Translations under genes and position numbers: made by a program
Shown here: positions 1 through 10,267 of the stretch, one piece after another
Layout: each line of letters opens with the position of its first letter
Numbering within the stretch: position 1 is the stretch's first letter
From: Verrucomicrobiota bacterium
GTDB taxonomy: Bacteria; Verrucomicrobiota; Verrucomicrobiia; Opitutales; UBA953
Reading direction: 5' to 3'
Assembly: GCA_030830965.1 (NCBI GenBank)
Contig: JAURLX010000010.1
Coordinates: 62,001 to 126,000, forward strand
Length of the DNA: 64,000 nt
Notes under the pieces: model-generated
What the model was told of the DNA's origin: nothing
The model's input: the letters and a program-made list of their open reading frames with translations, nothing else
Database searches by the model: none

Positions 1-93
1 GTTGAGGACGAGCGGGGAGCGGGGAAGCTCGGCCGGGCGGACACGGTCGAGGACCGCGGGGCGGTCGGATGAACTGTCGTGGGCGTGGGCCAT
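1..93 (-). CDS. actC: Alternative complex III membrane subunit ActC (NrfD-like), N-terminal fragment
   Basis: Only the first 31 codons lie in the window; the gene runs off the left edge. It starts with ATG at 93, reading MAHAHDSSSDRP and ending in the window with RSPLVLN. It lies 21 bases downstream of the actB stop on the same strand. In the known act order (actA, actB, actC) the next gene encodes a polytopic NrfD-family quinol-binding membrane protein, and the short Pro-Leu-Val-Leu stretch resembles the N-terminal segment just before the first helix of that family. The identity rests mainly on gene order because too little sequence is visible to see any membrane segment. Confidence 0.6.
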   Translation of the reverse strand, partial: MAHAHDSSSDRPAVLDRVRPAELPRSPLVLN

Positions 94-114
94 GATTCGT
101 CTTGCGGCGAGGGA

Positions 115-3100
115 TTACTTGTGGGCGCCTTCGGCGTGGGAAGGACCGTGGGCGCGTCCGTCCAGCTCGAGGCGGGTGTTGGGCGCCTTGCGGGCCCCGG
201 GCATGCGGAGGTTGAGGTTGCGCAGGCGAGCCTGGTAGGTGGTGCGCGGGCGGGTGTTGAGGTAGGTCAACGCGCCGTAGCTGCGGGAGGAGGCCTTGGC
301 CTTCGCCACGCGGGAGTTCGGATCGGTGATGTCGCCGAACTCGATCGCGCCGGCGGGGCAAGCCTGCTGGCAGGCGACCTGGACGGCGCCGTCGGCGACG
401 CGGACGTCGCCGGAGTCCTTGGCGCGCACCTTGGCGCGGATCTTGGCCTCCTGGATGCGCTGCACGCAGTAGGTGCATTTCTCCATGACGCCGCGCATGC
501 GCACGGAGACGTCAGGATTCTTCTGCATCTGAGGCAGGTCGGCGGGGTCCTTGACGGCCTTCTCAGGCCCGAGAGGACCCTCGTAGTAATGGCCAGCCTC
601 ACGCTTGTTGTAGTCGAGGAAATTGAACCGGCGCACCTTGTACGGGCAGTTGTTCGCGCAGTAGCGGGTGCCGATGCAGCGATTGTAGGCCATGGTGTTG
701 AGGCCCTGCTCGTCGTGGACGGTGGCGTTGGCCGGGCAGACGGTCTCGCAGGGGGCGGTCTCGCAGTGCTGGCAGGCGACGCCCATGAACGTGATCTGCG
801 GATCCTCGGGGATCTCGAGACCGGCATGCTCGCGGCCGTCGGAGAAGTACCGGTCGAGGCGCAGCCAATGCATGCTGCGACCCTTGAACACCTGGTCACG
901 TCCGACGACGGGGATGTTGTTCTCGGCCTGGCAGGCGGTCACGCAGGCGTTGCAGCCGGTGCAAGTGCTGAGGTCGATGGACATGCCCCACTGCTGGGGG
1001 GCGGGGAACTTGTCCTCATGCCCGCGCCAGACCGCGACGTTGGGAAGTACGGTATGATCGGGATGCTCGTAGGCGGAGTTGCCGCGGGGCGTCGTGACCG
1101 CCTTGAGGGCGGGCGTCATGGCGCCATCCTTGCCGTAAACGGCGGGAGCATGCCCATCGACGCCGAGCTTGGCGAAGTCGGTGCCGGCGCGGAGGTCCTC
1201 GACGGTGCCCTCGCGGAGGACGTCGCGGCCCTCCATGGACCAGTGGTCCTGGAGGTTGCAGACCTGGATACGCTCCGCGGTCAGCTCGAGACGGACACCG
1301 GTGCGGACGTCGGGCTCGGCCGCGGAGACAAGGGGATAGGCGCTGAAGCCGTTGCCGAGGACCTCTCCGCGCAGACGCGCGTCGACACGGGTGGCCACGC
1401 GGCCGCCGAGCCGGCGGCCGAAGCCGAGCTGCAGGCCGACGGTACCGTCGGCCAGGCCGGGCATGATGAAGAGCGGGCCGGTCACAGTCGCTCCGCCCAC
1501 GGTGAGCCGAGCGACGCGGCACATGAGCTTGCCGTCCTCGACGGCGTTGATGTTGCGGTTGAGGGCTCCGAGCTCGCTGATCTTGCTGGCGACAGGGTCG
1601 ATGGAGAGTTTCGCAGCCAGCCGGGGGCTGACGAGGATGACGTTCTCCCAGGCGGTGCGCGTCAAGGGGTCGGGCGCTTCGGAGAGCCAACCATTGTTGG
1701 CCAGAAGACCGTCGCCGGCGTGGGCGCTGGGGACGATGCGGGCCTCGAGCGAGTCAAGGGAGACGGCGGGCGCGGCGTAGTCGCCGGCGGCGGAGGCCGG
1801 CTCGACGCGAGCCGCGGGGAAGGCGGTGCCCCGGAGCACGCCTTCGGCGAGCCAGGCGGAGTAGGCCGCGTCGGATGCGTCCTTCGAGAGCTGCCCGAAG
1901 GTCTCGCGGACGAGACCGGCGGCGTCCTTGTCGGATCCGGCGAAGGGCGCGAGGACGTCGAGTTCGCCGAAGGACGGAAACAGCGGCTCGATCATGGGCT
2001 GTACGGGCACGACGGTGCCATCGACGGTGCGCCCGTCGGACCAGGACTCGAGGTAGTGCGAGGCGGCGAGGACGATGCCGCCCGCCTCACGGGCGAGGGC
2101 GGAAGTCTCGTCGAACTCGGCTCCGTGGTAGCCGAGACGGACGACCTTGGCGGCGGCCTTGACGGCGGCGGCGAAACGGACGTCCGCCGGCCCGTCGTAG
2201 GCGGGATTGCCGCCCAGGATGACTAGCGTGCGGGCCGGACGGGAAGCCAGGTCGGCCAGGCCAGCGTTGGCGACGCGGGCGGCGGAAGCGACGTAGCGCA
2301 CGGGCGCGCCGAGCGCGGCGTTGGCGAAGGCCACGGCACGATGGGCTTCAGGGGAGAGGTGATCGCCGGCGACGATGAGAGAGCGGCCCTTCTGTTCGAC
2401 GAGGTCGCGCACGCACTCCGTGATCCACTTCTGTTCGACCTTCAGCCCAGAGACGCGCACGCGGGAGGCGTCTCCGCCGGTCTGCCGGAGGACCTCGGCG
2501 GCGAAGGCGGCGGCGAGGGCCGACATGTGCGAGGAGGGGACGCGGAGACGATGGTCGGCCGCGGCTCCGGTGAGCGTGAAAAGCGATTCGGCGACGTAGA
2601 GGCGGGTCATCCGCTCGGCCTCGGCGACGGTCTCGGCGCGACGTCCCTCGGTATAGGCGCGGGTGGCCTCGAGAACAGCGTCCCCGGCGCCGAGGAAATC
2701 GGCGTCAAGGGAGAGGATCCGGCGCGCCTTCGCGAAGTCGGGCAAGGCACGGGCCCCGAGGGCGGACTCGGCGCGGTCCTGCCGGACGGGCGTATACTCG
2801 ATCCAACGGGCCTTGGGCATGGCCGCGCGTACGGCCTGCGCGAGGCGGAGGCGGGTCGGCGAGGAGGAGGGACGGACGAGGAAGACCAGCCCTTCTCCGC
2901 CGGCGGAAAGGGACTCCGCGGCGAGGGCCTGGAGCGCCTTGCGTGCCGCCTCGCGGGAGAGCGGCCCCTGGCGGTCGTAAGAGGCCTTGGCGCGATCGGG
3001 GTCGTACAGGTCGAGGACGCTGGCCTGGGCGAACTTGGAGGAGGCGCGGCCGGACGCGGCGTGACTCGGGTTGCCCTCCACCTTGGTCGGGCGGTGCTGA

Positions 3101-3447
3101 TGCGTCTCGACGATCAGCGGCTGGCTGGCGAACTCTCCGGGGAAGGAGCTGGCGTAGTAGGTGGGGATGCCGGGGATGGTGTTCTCCGGCTGCTTCGCGT
3201 AAGGCAGGGTGTGGTGCCGGGGCTCGCGGCAGCCCGCTAGCCCAAGACCGGCGAGCCCGAACGAGGCGCCCATCAGGGTCAGGAACTCGCGGCGTTCGAC
3301 GGGCGTCGGGGCGGTGGAGGCGCCGTCGACGAACTCACGCTCGGCGCGGGTCAGGAACTCGGGGCTCTTGTTGCGCTCCTCGAGGCTCCGCCAGTGCTGG
3401 ACGGCGCCTTCGCGCGGAGCGGGATGCTGAAAGACTTTCTTGCTCAT
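115..3447 (-). CDS. actB: Alternative complex III iron-sulfur subunit ActB (TAT-type molybdopterin-oxidoreductase-like)
   Basis: Large exported subunit of alternative complex III, which oxidises menaquinol and passes electrons to cytochromes or a terminal oxidase. The 1110-residue protein is the fused type: an N-terminal TAT-like signal (RREFLTLMG followed by a Gly/Ala-Leu segment ending in AGC, about residues 52-75), a long molybdopterin-oxidoreductase-like region, and a C-terminal ferredoxin region. Four iron-sulfur binding sets are visible: CTGCNACVTACQ, CQHCETAPCETVC, CIGTRYCANNCPY and CTYC with CQQACPAGAIEFGD. In this family the molybdopterin-like region is known to carry no cofactor. 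It lies 21 bases after actA and just before actC, so the three probably form one transcript. Length is a little above the common 950-1050 residues. Confidence 0.93.
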   Translation of the reverse strand: MSKKVFQHPAPREGAVQHWRSLEERNKSPEFLTRAEREFVDGASTAPTPVERREFLTLMGASFGLAGLGLAGCREPRHHTLPYAKQPENTIPGIPTYYASSFPGEFASQPLIVETHQHRPTKVEGNPSHAASGRASSKFAQASVLDLYDPDRAKASYDRQGPLSREAARKALQALAAESLSAGGEGLVFLVRPSSSPTRLRLAQAVRAAMPKARWIEYTPVRQDRAESALGARALPDFAKARRILSLDADFLGAGDAVLEATRAYTEGRRAETVAEAERMTRLYVAESLFTLTGAAADHRLRVPSSHMSALAAAFAAEVLRQTGGDASRVRVSGLKVEQKWITECVRDLVEQKGRSLIVAGDHLSPEAHRAVAFANAALGAPVRYVASAARVANAGLADLASRPARTLVILGGNPAYDGPADVRFAAAVKAAAKVVRLGYHGAEFDETSALAREAGGIVLAASHYLESWSDGRTVDGTVVPVQPMIEPLFPSFGELDVLAPFAGSDKDAAGLVRETFGQLSKDASDAAYSAWLAEGVLRGTAFPAARVEPASAAGDYAAPAVSLDSLEARIVPSAHAGDGLLANNGWLSEAPDPLTRTAWENVILVSPRLAAKLSIDPVASKISELGALNRNINAVEDGKLMCRVARLTVGGATVTGPLFIMPGLADGTVGLQLGFGRRLGGRVATRVDARLRGEVLGNGFSAYPLVSAAEPDVRTGVRLELTAERIQVCNLQDHWSMEGRDVLREGTVEDLRAGTDFAKLGVDGHAPAVYGKDGAMTPALKAVTTPRGNSAYEHPDHTVLPNVAVWRGHEDKFPAPQQWGMSIDLSTCTGCNACVTACQAENNIPVVGRDQVFKGRSMHWLRLDRYFSDGREHAGLEIPEDPQITFMGVACQHCETAPCETVCPANATVHDEQGLNTMAYNRCIGTRYCANNCPYKVRRFNFLDYNKREAGHYYEGPLGPEKAVKDPADLPQMQKNPDVSVRMRGVMEKCTYCVQRIQEAKIRAKVRAKDSGDVRVADGAVQVACQQACPAGAIEFGDITDPNSRVAKAKASSRSYGALTYLNTRPRTTYQARLRNLNLRMPGARKAPNTRLELDGRAHGPSHAEGAHK

Positions 3448-3468
3448 CGAAGGGGGGGCTCGGGAGGT

Positions 3469-4170
3469 TCAGCGGTGGCAGCCGGAGCAGCTCTGCGGAG
3501 GGTTGACCTTCCAGTCGTGCACGAACTTGGCGCCCTGCTCGGCCTGCCGGGCGGGGGATTCGGCCTTCCAGGCGAGGTCGGTGACCTTGCTCAGGGGGCG
3601 CAGGACCTGCTCGGGGTTGCGGTGGCAGTCCAGGCAGAAGGACATGTTGAGCGACTTCTGCTGACCGACCACGGCCTGCTGGTCGATGCGCCCGTGGCAC
3701 TCGACGCAGCTCACGCCGCGGTTCACGTGCACCGCGTGGTTGAAATAGACGTAGTCGGGCACCTTGTGGACCTTGACCCACCGGATCGCCTCGCCGGTCT
3801 CGACGCTGCGCTTGACCAGCGCGAGGGCGGGGCTGTCGGCCTTGACCTGGCTGTGGCAGTTCCAGCAGGTGTTGGTGCTGGGCACGTTGGAGTGCCCGGA
3901 TTTGTCGACGAAGTTATGGCAATACCGGCAGTCGAGGCCGAGGGCGGAGCCCGGGCCGGCGTGGAAGGAATGGTCGAAAGCGACGGGCTGATCCGGAGTG
4001 TATCCGACGTTCAGATACTTGTTTGTGGCGTACTCGTTGACGGCAGCAACGACCACCACGGCGGTCAGGACGAGGCAGATGCCGATCTGCAGGGGGGCGG
4101 AGTTGACCGCCCGGGCGAAGAAGTTGCCCCGGGGGGCCGGACGATTCAGGAAATCAATGAGCTTACGCAT
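3469..4170 (-). CDS. actA: Alternative complex III pentaheme cytochrome c subunit ActA
   Basis: First gene of the act operon. The 233-residue protein has one N-terminal membrane segment (around residues 25-45, ICLVLTAVVVVAAV) that anchors it to the membrane, and five CxxCH heme-binding motifs (CRYCH, CWNCH, CVECH, CLDCH, CSGCH) spread over the periplasmic part. Five hemes and a single anchor match ActA, which takes electrons from the ActB iron-sulfur clusters. The start ATG at 4170 is the first in-frame start before the anchor. The AT-rich 380-base gap upstream is the likely site of the operon promoter. The assignment is secure from heme count and gene order. Confidence 0.93.
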   Translation of the reverse strand: MRKLIDFLNRPAPRGNFFARAVNSAPLQIGICLVLTAVVVVAAVNEYATNKYLNVGYTPDQPVAFDHSFHAGPGSALGLDCRYCHNFVDKSGHSNVPSTNTCWNCHSQVKADSPALALVKRSVETGEAIRWVKVHKVPDYVYFNHAVHVNRGVSCVECHGRIDQQAVVGQQKSLNMSFCLDCHRNPEQVLRPLSKVTDLAWKAESPARQAEQGAKFVHDWKVNPPQSCSGCHR

Positions 4171-4553
4171 CGCTAGGACGGACAGGTTCAGCGGGTGGGA
4201 GAGACGAGGAAGAGGCCGGCGCCTGGGCGGCTGGTCGTGAAGGACGCGGCTTTCTTACTCATGGAGTTTTGCAACCAGAGGCACGCATCCGCCCATTCCT
4301 TCGCAACTCAAATTTAGGGGGTTTATGCCCATTTTCCCGAGGGCCGCGGAGCAAAGCAGACCCATCTAATTGAGGAATCTCGTGGATTTGTATTTTAAAT
4401 AACTGATTTTCAATAGTTTACATATTTAGATTTATTCTAAACTAGGTGGTGCCAGCCATCATGGGCCAAGCTAGCCGGCCTGGTCTCTTCGAAGTATTAG
4501 ACCCCCAGGGGATTAGCCCTCTAAGGACTAATCACCCCCTGCCCTCTCCGGTC
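4171..4553. other. AT-rich intergenic region between actA and tpiA
   Basis: About 380 bases without a convincing gene. Positions about 4370-4445 are strongly AT-rich compared with the GC-rich surroundings, with runs such as tattttaaataac and tagtttacatattt. That is what a promoter region for the leftward act operon would look like, but no pair of -35 and -10 boxes with good spacing can be picked with confidence. The right end carries a small hairpin after tpiA, listed separately. No RNA gene or riboswitch was recognised. Confidence 0.5.
4511..4531 (-). terminator. Weak hairpin after tpiA
   Basis: On the minus strand this reads ATTAGTCCT, loop TAG, AGGGCTAAT: a nine-pair stem with one G-U pair, 23 bases past the tpiA stop codon. 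A second short GC palindrome (CCCCTGGGGG) follows at once. There is no T-run after either hairpin, so intrinsic termination is doubtful; it could instead protect the 3' end of the transcript. Confidence 0.3.
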
Positions 4554-5330
4554 TCAGCCACCCAGCGACCTGGAAGCGCTGCGGACGAGCTCGATGAAGC
4601 CCTTGGCCTCCAGCGAAGCGCCGCCGATGAGACCCCCGTCGATGTCATGCTCGGCGAGCAAGGCATCGGCATTGTCGGGCTTCATAGAGCCGCCGTAGAG
4701 GATACGGATGCGGCCCGCGGTCTCCGCCCCGAACTGGGCGGAGAGCAGTCCGCGGATGAACGCATGGACCTCCTGCGCCATCGCCGGCGTCGCGGTCTTG
4801 CCGGTCCCGATCGCCCAGACGGGCTCATAGGCGATGACCACCTGCTCGGCCTTCCCGGCGGGCACGCCGGCGAGGCCCTTCTCGACCTGCACCCGGACGA
4901 CCTCGTTGGTACGGCCGGCCTCGCGCTCGGAGAGCAGCTCGCCGACGCAGAGGATGGGCTTCAAGGAGGCCTCGAGCGCGGCGAGGACCTTGCGGTTGAT
5001 GAAAGCGTCGTCCTCGCCGAAGATGCTGCGACGCTCGCTGTGGCCAAGGATGACGTGGGACACGTGCAGCCCGCGCAGCATGGCCGCGGAGACCTCCCCG
5101 GTGAAGGCCCCGGAGGCCTTGTCGTGCATGTTCTGCGCCCCGACGGCGAGATGGGTGCCGTCGACGGCCTGGCTGACGGAGGCCAGGGCGGTGAAGGGCG
5201 GGCAGAGGACGATCTGCACCGCGGACTCGGTGCCGACCTGCGCGGCGAGGGCGCGGGCGAGTTCGGCGCCCTCCGAGGGCGTCTTGTTCATCTTCCAGTT
5301 GCCGGCGATGAGGGGGGTGCGGGAGGACAT
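4554..5330 (-). CDS. tpiA: Triosephosphate isomerase
   Basis: Interconverts dihydroxyacetone phosphate and glyceraldehyde 3-phosphate in the cytoplasm. The 258-residue protein has the full TIM barrel set: GNWKMNK near the N-terminus with the catalytic lysine, ILGHSERR with the catalytic histidine, YEPVWAIGTGK with the catalytic glutamate and flexible loop 6, and ILYGGSM with the phosphate-binding loop near the C-terminus. Length is normal for the family. It lies 22 bases after pgk on the same strand, so pgk and tpiA are almost certainly co-transcribed. The start at 5330 places the core motif at residues 8-14, as usual. Confidence 0.97.
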   Translation of the reverse strand: MSSRTPLIAGNWKMNKTPSEGAELARALAAQVGTESAVQIVLCPPFTALASVSQAVDGTHLAVGAQNMHDKASGAFTGEVSAAMLRGLHVSHVILGHSERRSIFGEDDAFINRKVLAALEASLKPILCVGELLSEREAGRTNEVVRVQVEKGLAGVPAGKAEQVVIAYEPVWAIGTGKTATPAMAQEVHAFIRGLLSAQFGAETAGRIRILYGGSMKPDNADALLAEHDIDGGLIGGASLEAKGFIELVRSASRSLGG

Positions 5331-5352
5331 GGGCGGGAGCGGGTTTGAAATA

Positions 5353-6597
5353 TCAGGCGGAAAGCGCGGCGACCCCGGGCAGGATCTTGCCCTCGAGGTA
5401 CTCGAGGGAGGCTCCGCCCCCGGTCGAGCAGTGGGTCACCTTGCCGTCGACGCCGAACTTCTTGGCCGCCGTGGCGGTGTCGCCACCGCCGACAATGGTG
5501 ACGGCGCCGCGCTCGGTGGCCTTGGCCACGGCCGCAGCCATGGCCTTGGAGCCGACCGCGAACTTCTCGAACTCGAAGACACCGCAGGGGCCGTTCCAGA
5601 CGACAGTGCCCGCGCGGGCGATGGCGGCCTCGTAGAGCCCGACCGACTCAGGCCCGCAGTCCATCCCCTCCCAGCCGGCGGGGATACCCGACTGCATGGT
5701 GGCGGGGCGGGTGTCGGCGTCGGGGGAGAACTTGTCGCCGCAGGTGAAGTCGACGGGCAGGGTCACCGTGACCCCGCGGGCCTTGGCCTTGTCGAGCAGC
5801 TCCTGGACGATCTTCGCGCCCTCGGCGTCGAAGAGGGAGTTGCCGATCTCCATGCCGTCGCAGACCTTGCGGAAAGTGTAGGCCATCCCCCCGCCGATGA
5901 TGATCTCGTCGGCCTTCTCGATGAGGTTGCGGATAAGCGGGATCTTGTCGGCAATCTTGGCCCCGCCGAGGATGGCGAGCAGCGGTCGCCTGGGGTTGTT
6001 GAGGACGGCGTCGAAGGCCCTCAGCTCGGCCTCAAGGAGGAAGCCGGCGGCCTTGCGGGGCAGGTTCACGCCGACCATCGAGGAATGCGCACGGTGGGCA
6101 GTGCCGAAGGCGTCGTTGACGTAGACGTCGCCGAGCCTGGACAGGGAGGCCCTGAATTCGGCCACTTTGGCGGGGTCGGCCTTCTGGCTGGTGCCGTCCT
6201 CGAGCTTCACCTTGCCCTCCTCCTCAATGTGGAAGCGCAGGTTTTCGAGCAGCAGGACCTCGCCGGGCCGGAGGGCGGCGGCCGCGGCCTCGGCTTCGGG
6301 CCCCACGCAGGCGGGCACGAACTTCACGGGGCTCCCAAGCAGCTTCTCCAGCTCGGCCGCCACGGGGCGGAGGGAGAACTTCTCGACAACCTTGCCGTCG
6401 GGACGGCCGAGGTGCGACATGAGCACCAGGGAGGCGCCGGCCTCGAGGAGGAAGCGGATCGTAGGCAGGGCCGCAGCGATCCGCTGGGTGTTCGTGATGG
6501 CGCCGGTCTTCTTGTCCTGGGGGACGTTGAAATCGACGCGGACGAGGACACGGAGGCCCTGGACGGAGCCGAGTTCACGGAGAGTAGGGACGGGCAT
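5353..6597 (-). CDS. pgk: Phosphoglycerate kinase
   Basis: Transfers phosphate between 1,3-bisphosphoglycerate and ADP in glycolysis and gluconeogenesis. The chosen start is ATG at 6597 (MPVPTLREL), giving 414 residues, a normal length; the open frame continues upstream to 6720 but that part has no family similarity and crosses the gap terminator. Visible motifs are VRVDFNVP near the N-terminus, SHLGRPDG, and the nucleotide-binding [13 protein letters not shown] near the C-terminus. It sits between gap and tpiA, all on the minus strand, which is a common glycolytic order. A strong terminator upstream means pgk probably has its own promoter or depends on readthrough from gap. Confidence 0.96.
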   Translation of the reverse strand: MPVPTLRELGSVQGLRVLVRVDFNVPQDKKTGAITNTQRIAAALPTIRFLLEAGASLVLMSHLGRPDGKVVEKFSLRPVAAELEKLLGSPVKFVPACVGPEAEAAAAALRPGEVLLLENLRFHIEEEGKVKLEDGTSQKADPAKVAEFRASLSRLGDVYVNDAFGTAHRAHSSMVGVNLPRKAAGFLLEAELRAFDAVLNNPRRPLLAILGGAKIADKIPLIRNLIEKADEIIIGGGMAYTFRKVCDGMEIGNSLFDAEGAKIVQELLDKAKARGVTVTLPVDFTCGDKFSPDADTRPATMQSGIPAGWEGMDCGPESVGLYEAAIARAGTVVWNGPCGVFEFEKFAVGSKAMAAAVAKATERGAVTIVGGGDTATAAKKFGVDGKVTHCSTGGGASLEYLEGKILPGVAALSA

Positions 6598-6683
6598 GGC
6601 GTTGGACAGGGGTGCAGAGAAAGCCCTTGGTTGCCGTGTGTGAAGAACAAACCGGGGCGAGCGAAAGAATGTGCCCGGCGGTA

Positions 6684-6718
6684 CAAAACAAGGCAGGCGG
6701 CCCTTCCGGGCCGCCTGC
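6684..6718 (-). terminator. Intrinsic terminator of gap
   Basis: An 11-pair perfect GC-rich stem (6693-6703 with 6708-6718, loop TTCC on the plus strand) lies 26 bases past the gap stop. On the minus strand it is followed by TTGTTTTG, a usable T-rich tail. It separates gap from pgk-tpiA and could allow gap to be expressed at a higher level than its neighbours. Confidence 0.8.
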
Positions 6719-6743
6719 ACGTGGGAGTCCGGCCAGAGCCGGG

Positions 6744-7874
<1,131 letters not shown>

Positions 7875-10238
7875 TCAAGTGGGGCAGGACCACACGCCGC
7901 AGGCCAGAGGGGACAGGTCGACCCGGCCTTCCTCCAGGGCGGGCGGGACGCCAGGGGCCAGCGGACAGTCCGGCCGGGGGGAAAGCACGACGGGGGACCA
8001 GACGGCCTCCGTCGGTAGTTCGAGCCGCACGGGGACGGCATGAGGGTTGCAGGCGAGCAGCACGCGGGAGGGGCCGAGGGAACGGTCGGCGTTGAGCTCG
8101 GCGACGAACGCCTCCCCGCCCTGCTGATGGGTGACGCGCATCCAGCCGCGGCTCACGGTGGCGCGGGGCCGCAGGCCGGCGCCGACGGGCGAGAGGCGGA
8201 ACTTCACGAGCGCGGCGACGAACTCGTGCTCGGAACGGAGGCGCGCGAGGCGGGCGGGATCGAGGGCGTTCAGGTCGCCGCGCCGCCAGGTGTTGGAGAC
8301 GCCACGCTTGCTGTGCAGGAAGTCCTGGCCGGCCGCGAGCATCGGCACGCCGGCGGAGCAGAGGAGCGCGGCATGCATCATGCGGGTGCGCAGGATATCC
8401 TCGGGCGCGGGATCGTGGCCATCGGACGCATCCCGCAGGGTGATGCGGTCGATCCAGGCCATGTCGTCGTGCGACTGCGCGTAACGGAGCCGGGCCGACG
8501 GACGGATGCCGCAGCCGGCCAGATGATGCAGGAGGTCGCCCGCCCGCGCACGACCCTGGACGTAGGCGGGGAGGAAGTCGCGGAAGGCGTCGTCCCAGCT
8601 GGTCCAGGTGGTGCCGTCGAGTTCGCGCGCGACATGACCGCGGAAGCTCCAGGGCTCGGCGATGAGGATCTTCCCGGGGCGACGGAGGCGCATGACCTCC
8701 TCGATCTCACGGAGGAGAGGCGTTCCGAGCAGCTCGGCCAAGTCGAGACGCACGCCGTCGCAGCCGAGCGGGCCGGTCCAGTGCTCGATGGACGCCAGGG
8801 CGAGGCGGCGGAACAGCGGGGCCTCGGCCCGCACGTCGTTCCCGCACCCGCTCCAGTTGGTCGGGCGGCCGTCGGCATCGGTCCGGAAATAATAGTCCCG
8901 GTCCACCGCGGCGAGCGCGTTGGGAGAGCCGAAGTGGTTAAGGACGAGATCCATGATCACCGCCAGCCCGGCCCCGTGGCAGGTGCGCACGAGGTCGCGG
9001 AACGCGTCCGCCGCGTCCGCGTCGGGAGCGTCCGCAGGCGCATAGGCGGTCGCGGGCGCGAAGGCCGAGACGGGCATGTAGCCCCAGTGGTACTCGTCCC
9101 TCCCGCCGCGCTCATAATCGGTGCAGGGAAGGAGCTCGAGGGCGTTGACGCCGAGGGAGCGGAGGTAGGCGCCGTCCTCGGCGATCCAGCGCGAGAGCTC
9201 GGCGAAGCCGGCGCCCGGACCTGCGCCGGCCAGGCCCAGCAGGTCGCGGACATGGACTTCGAGGATCACAAGGTCCTCGGGCGCCGGCGGGACGAAGCCG
9301 TCGGCGAGGTCCTCAAGGTCGGCGGGGCCGCTGACCACGCCGAGACGCCCGTCTCCGGCGGAGGCCAGACGACGCGCCCAGGGGTCGAACGTCGGACGGC
9401 CGTCGATGCTGACGGTGTAATCGGCTCCGGCAAGATCCCGCGGCACCTCTCCCGCCCACGCCCCCCTGCCCTCCGGACGGAGCTCCAGATGGACCGGACG
9501 GACGATCGGACGGCCGAAGCTCGCGCCGGTGCTGGCGACCGCCACCGACCGCGCGCGCGGCGCGAAGACGCGGAAGACCGTGCGCCCGTCGGCCGCGTGC
9601 GCGCCGAAGGGGCCGGGCGGCTCGAGGACGTCCAGCGGGTCCGGCGCCACGATGTCCGCCAGCTCCAGCAGCTCGGGCGTCTCGAAGATCATCCGGGCAG
9701 GCGCGGCCGCAGGGTCGACGCCCACGGCACGGAAACGAAAGAGGTGCCGGTCGGTGCGGAAGCGCGTGACCTGAAGATTCCGGTTTCCGTGGAGGTCGCG
9801 CACGACGTTGTCCGCGTCGTGAGGCGGGTCGATCCAGCGCCCGTCGGCGAGAAGGAACTTGAAGGCGGCGCCCTCGCCCCGGAGCACCTCGCGCAACGGC
9901 ACGTCGAGCTGGAAGCCGTCGCTGCCCTGCACGCAGACGGGGCTCATCGTCCATCGCCCGGCGTCCCGTGCGCCCCAGTCGTTGAAGTCGCCGGCCACCG
10001 AAGCGGACGCGGCGTCGGGGCAGAACGCCCGCCAGAGGAAGAAGTGGACCACCCCGTCGGAGATCCAGTGGCCGGACCGCAGGGCCCAGGCGGCCGGATG
10101 CGCCGGCTCGACGAAGGCAAGGCGGGCCGGAGGGCTCAACGCGAGGGGCGGCGTACCTGCGCCGGACCAGTCGGACGTGAGCGCGACGATGCCCGCGCTC
10201 GGTCCTTCCCATCGGGCGCTGGCGAGCTGGCGCGACAT
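7875..10238 (-). CDS. GH13 alpha-glucan hydrolase, pullulanase/debranching-like, with two N-terminal beta-sandwich domains
   Basis: A 787-residue cytoplasmic-looking glycoside hydrolase family 13 enzyme without signal peptide. All GH13 core regions are visible: DLVLNH (region I), RLDLAEL with the nucleophile D499, IAEPW with the acid/base E528, and SHDD with D591 as the third carboxylate. The segment YHWGYMPVSAF resembles the YNWGYDP signature of type I pullulanases, and SNTWRRGDLNALD resembles their C-terminal loop. Two beta-sandwich modules precede the catalytic barrel, at about residues 60-150 and 205-300, probably CBM48-like. This suggests debranching of glycogen or maltodextrins, but GlgX-type or other alpha-1,6 specificity cannot be excluded. 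It is transcribed divergently from the methyltransferase at 10268. Confidence 0.8.
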   Translation of the reverse strand: MSRQLASARWEGPSAGIVALTSDWSGAGTPPLALSPPARLAFVEPAHPAAWALRSGHWISDGVVHFFLWRAFCPDAASASVAGDFNDWGARDAGRWTMSPVCVQGSDGFQLDVPLREVLRGEGAAFKFLLADGRWIDPPHDADNVVRDLHGNRNLQVTRFRTDRHLFRFRAVGVDPAAAPARMIFETPELLELADIVAPDPLDVLEPPGPFGAHAADGRTVFRVFAPRARSVAVASTGASFGRPIVRPVHLELRPEGRGAWAGEVPRDLAGADYTVSIDGRPTFDPWARRLASAGDGRLGVVSGPADLEDLADGFVPPAPEDLVILEVHVRDLLGLAGAGPGAGFAELSRWIAEDGAYLRSLGVNALELLPCTDYERGGRDEYHWGYMPVSAFAPATAYAPADAPDADAADAFRDLVRTCHGAGLAVIMDLVLNHFGSPNALAAVDRDYYFRTDADGRPTNWSGCGNDVRAEAPLFRRLALASIEHWTGPLGCDGVRLDLAELLGTPLLREIEEVMRLRRPGKILIAEPWSFRGHVARELDGTTWTSWDDAFRDFLPAYVQGRARAGDLLHHLAGCGIRPSARLRYAQSHDDMAWIDRITLRDASDGHDPAPEDILRTRMMHAALLCSAGVPMLAAGQDFLHSKRGVSNTWRRGDLNALDPARLARLRSEHEFVAALVKFRLSPVGAGLRPRATVSRGWMRVTHQQGGEAFVAELNADRSLGPSRVLLACNPHAVPVRLELPTEAVWSPVVLSPRPDCPLAPGVPPALEEGRVDLSPLACGVWSCPT

Positions 10239-10267
10239 GGCGTAGGATTGGAAAGACGGGGGAGACG

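Noticed and set aside
79..2226. Long plus-strand open frame opposite actB
   Set aside because: Shadow of actB caused by high GC; the translation is low-complexity (Gly, Val, Ala, Asp) with no family motif.
4171..4553. Possible riboswitch or small RNA in the AT-rich gap
   Set aside because: No conserved RNA motif could be recognised; only AT-richness and one weak hairpin.
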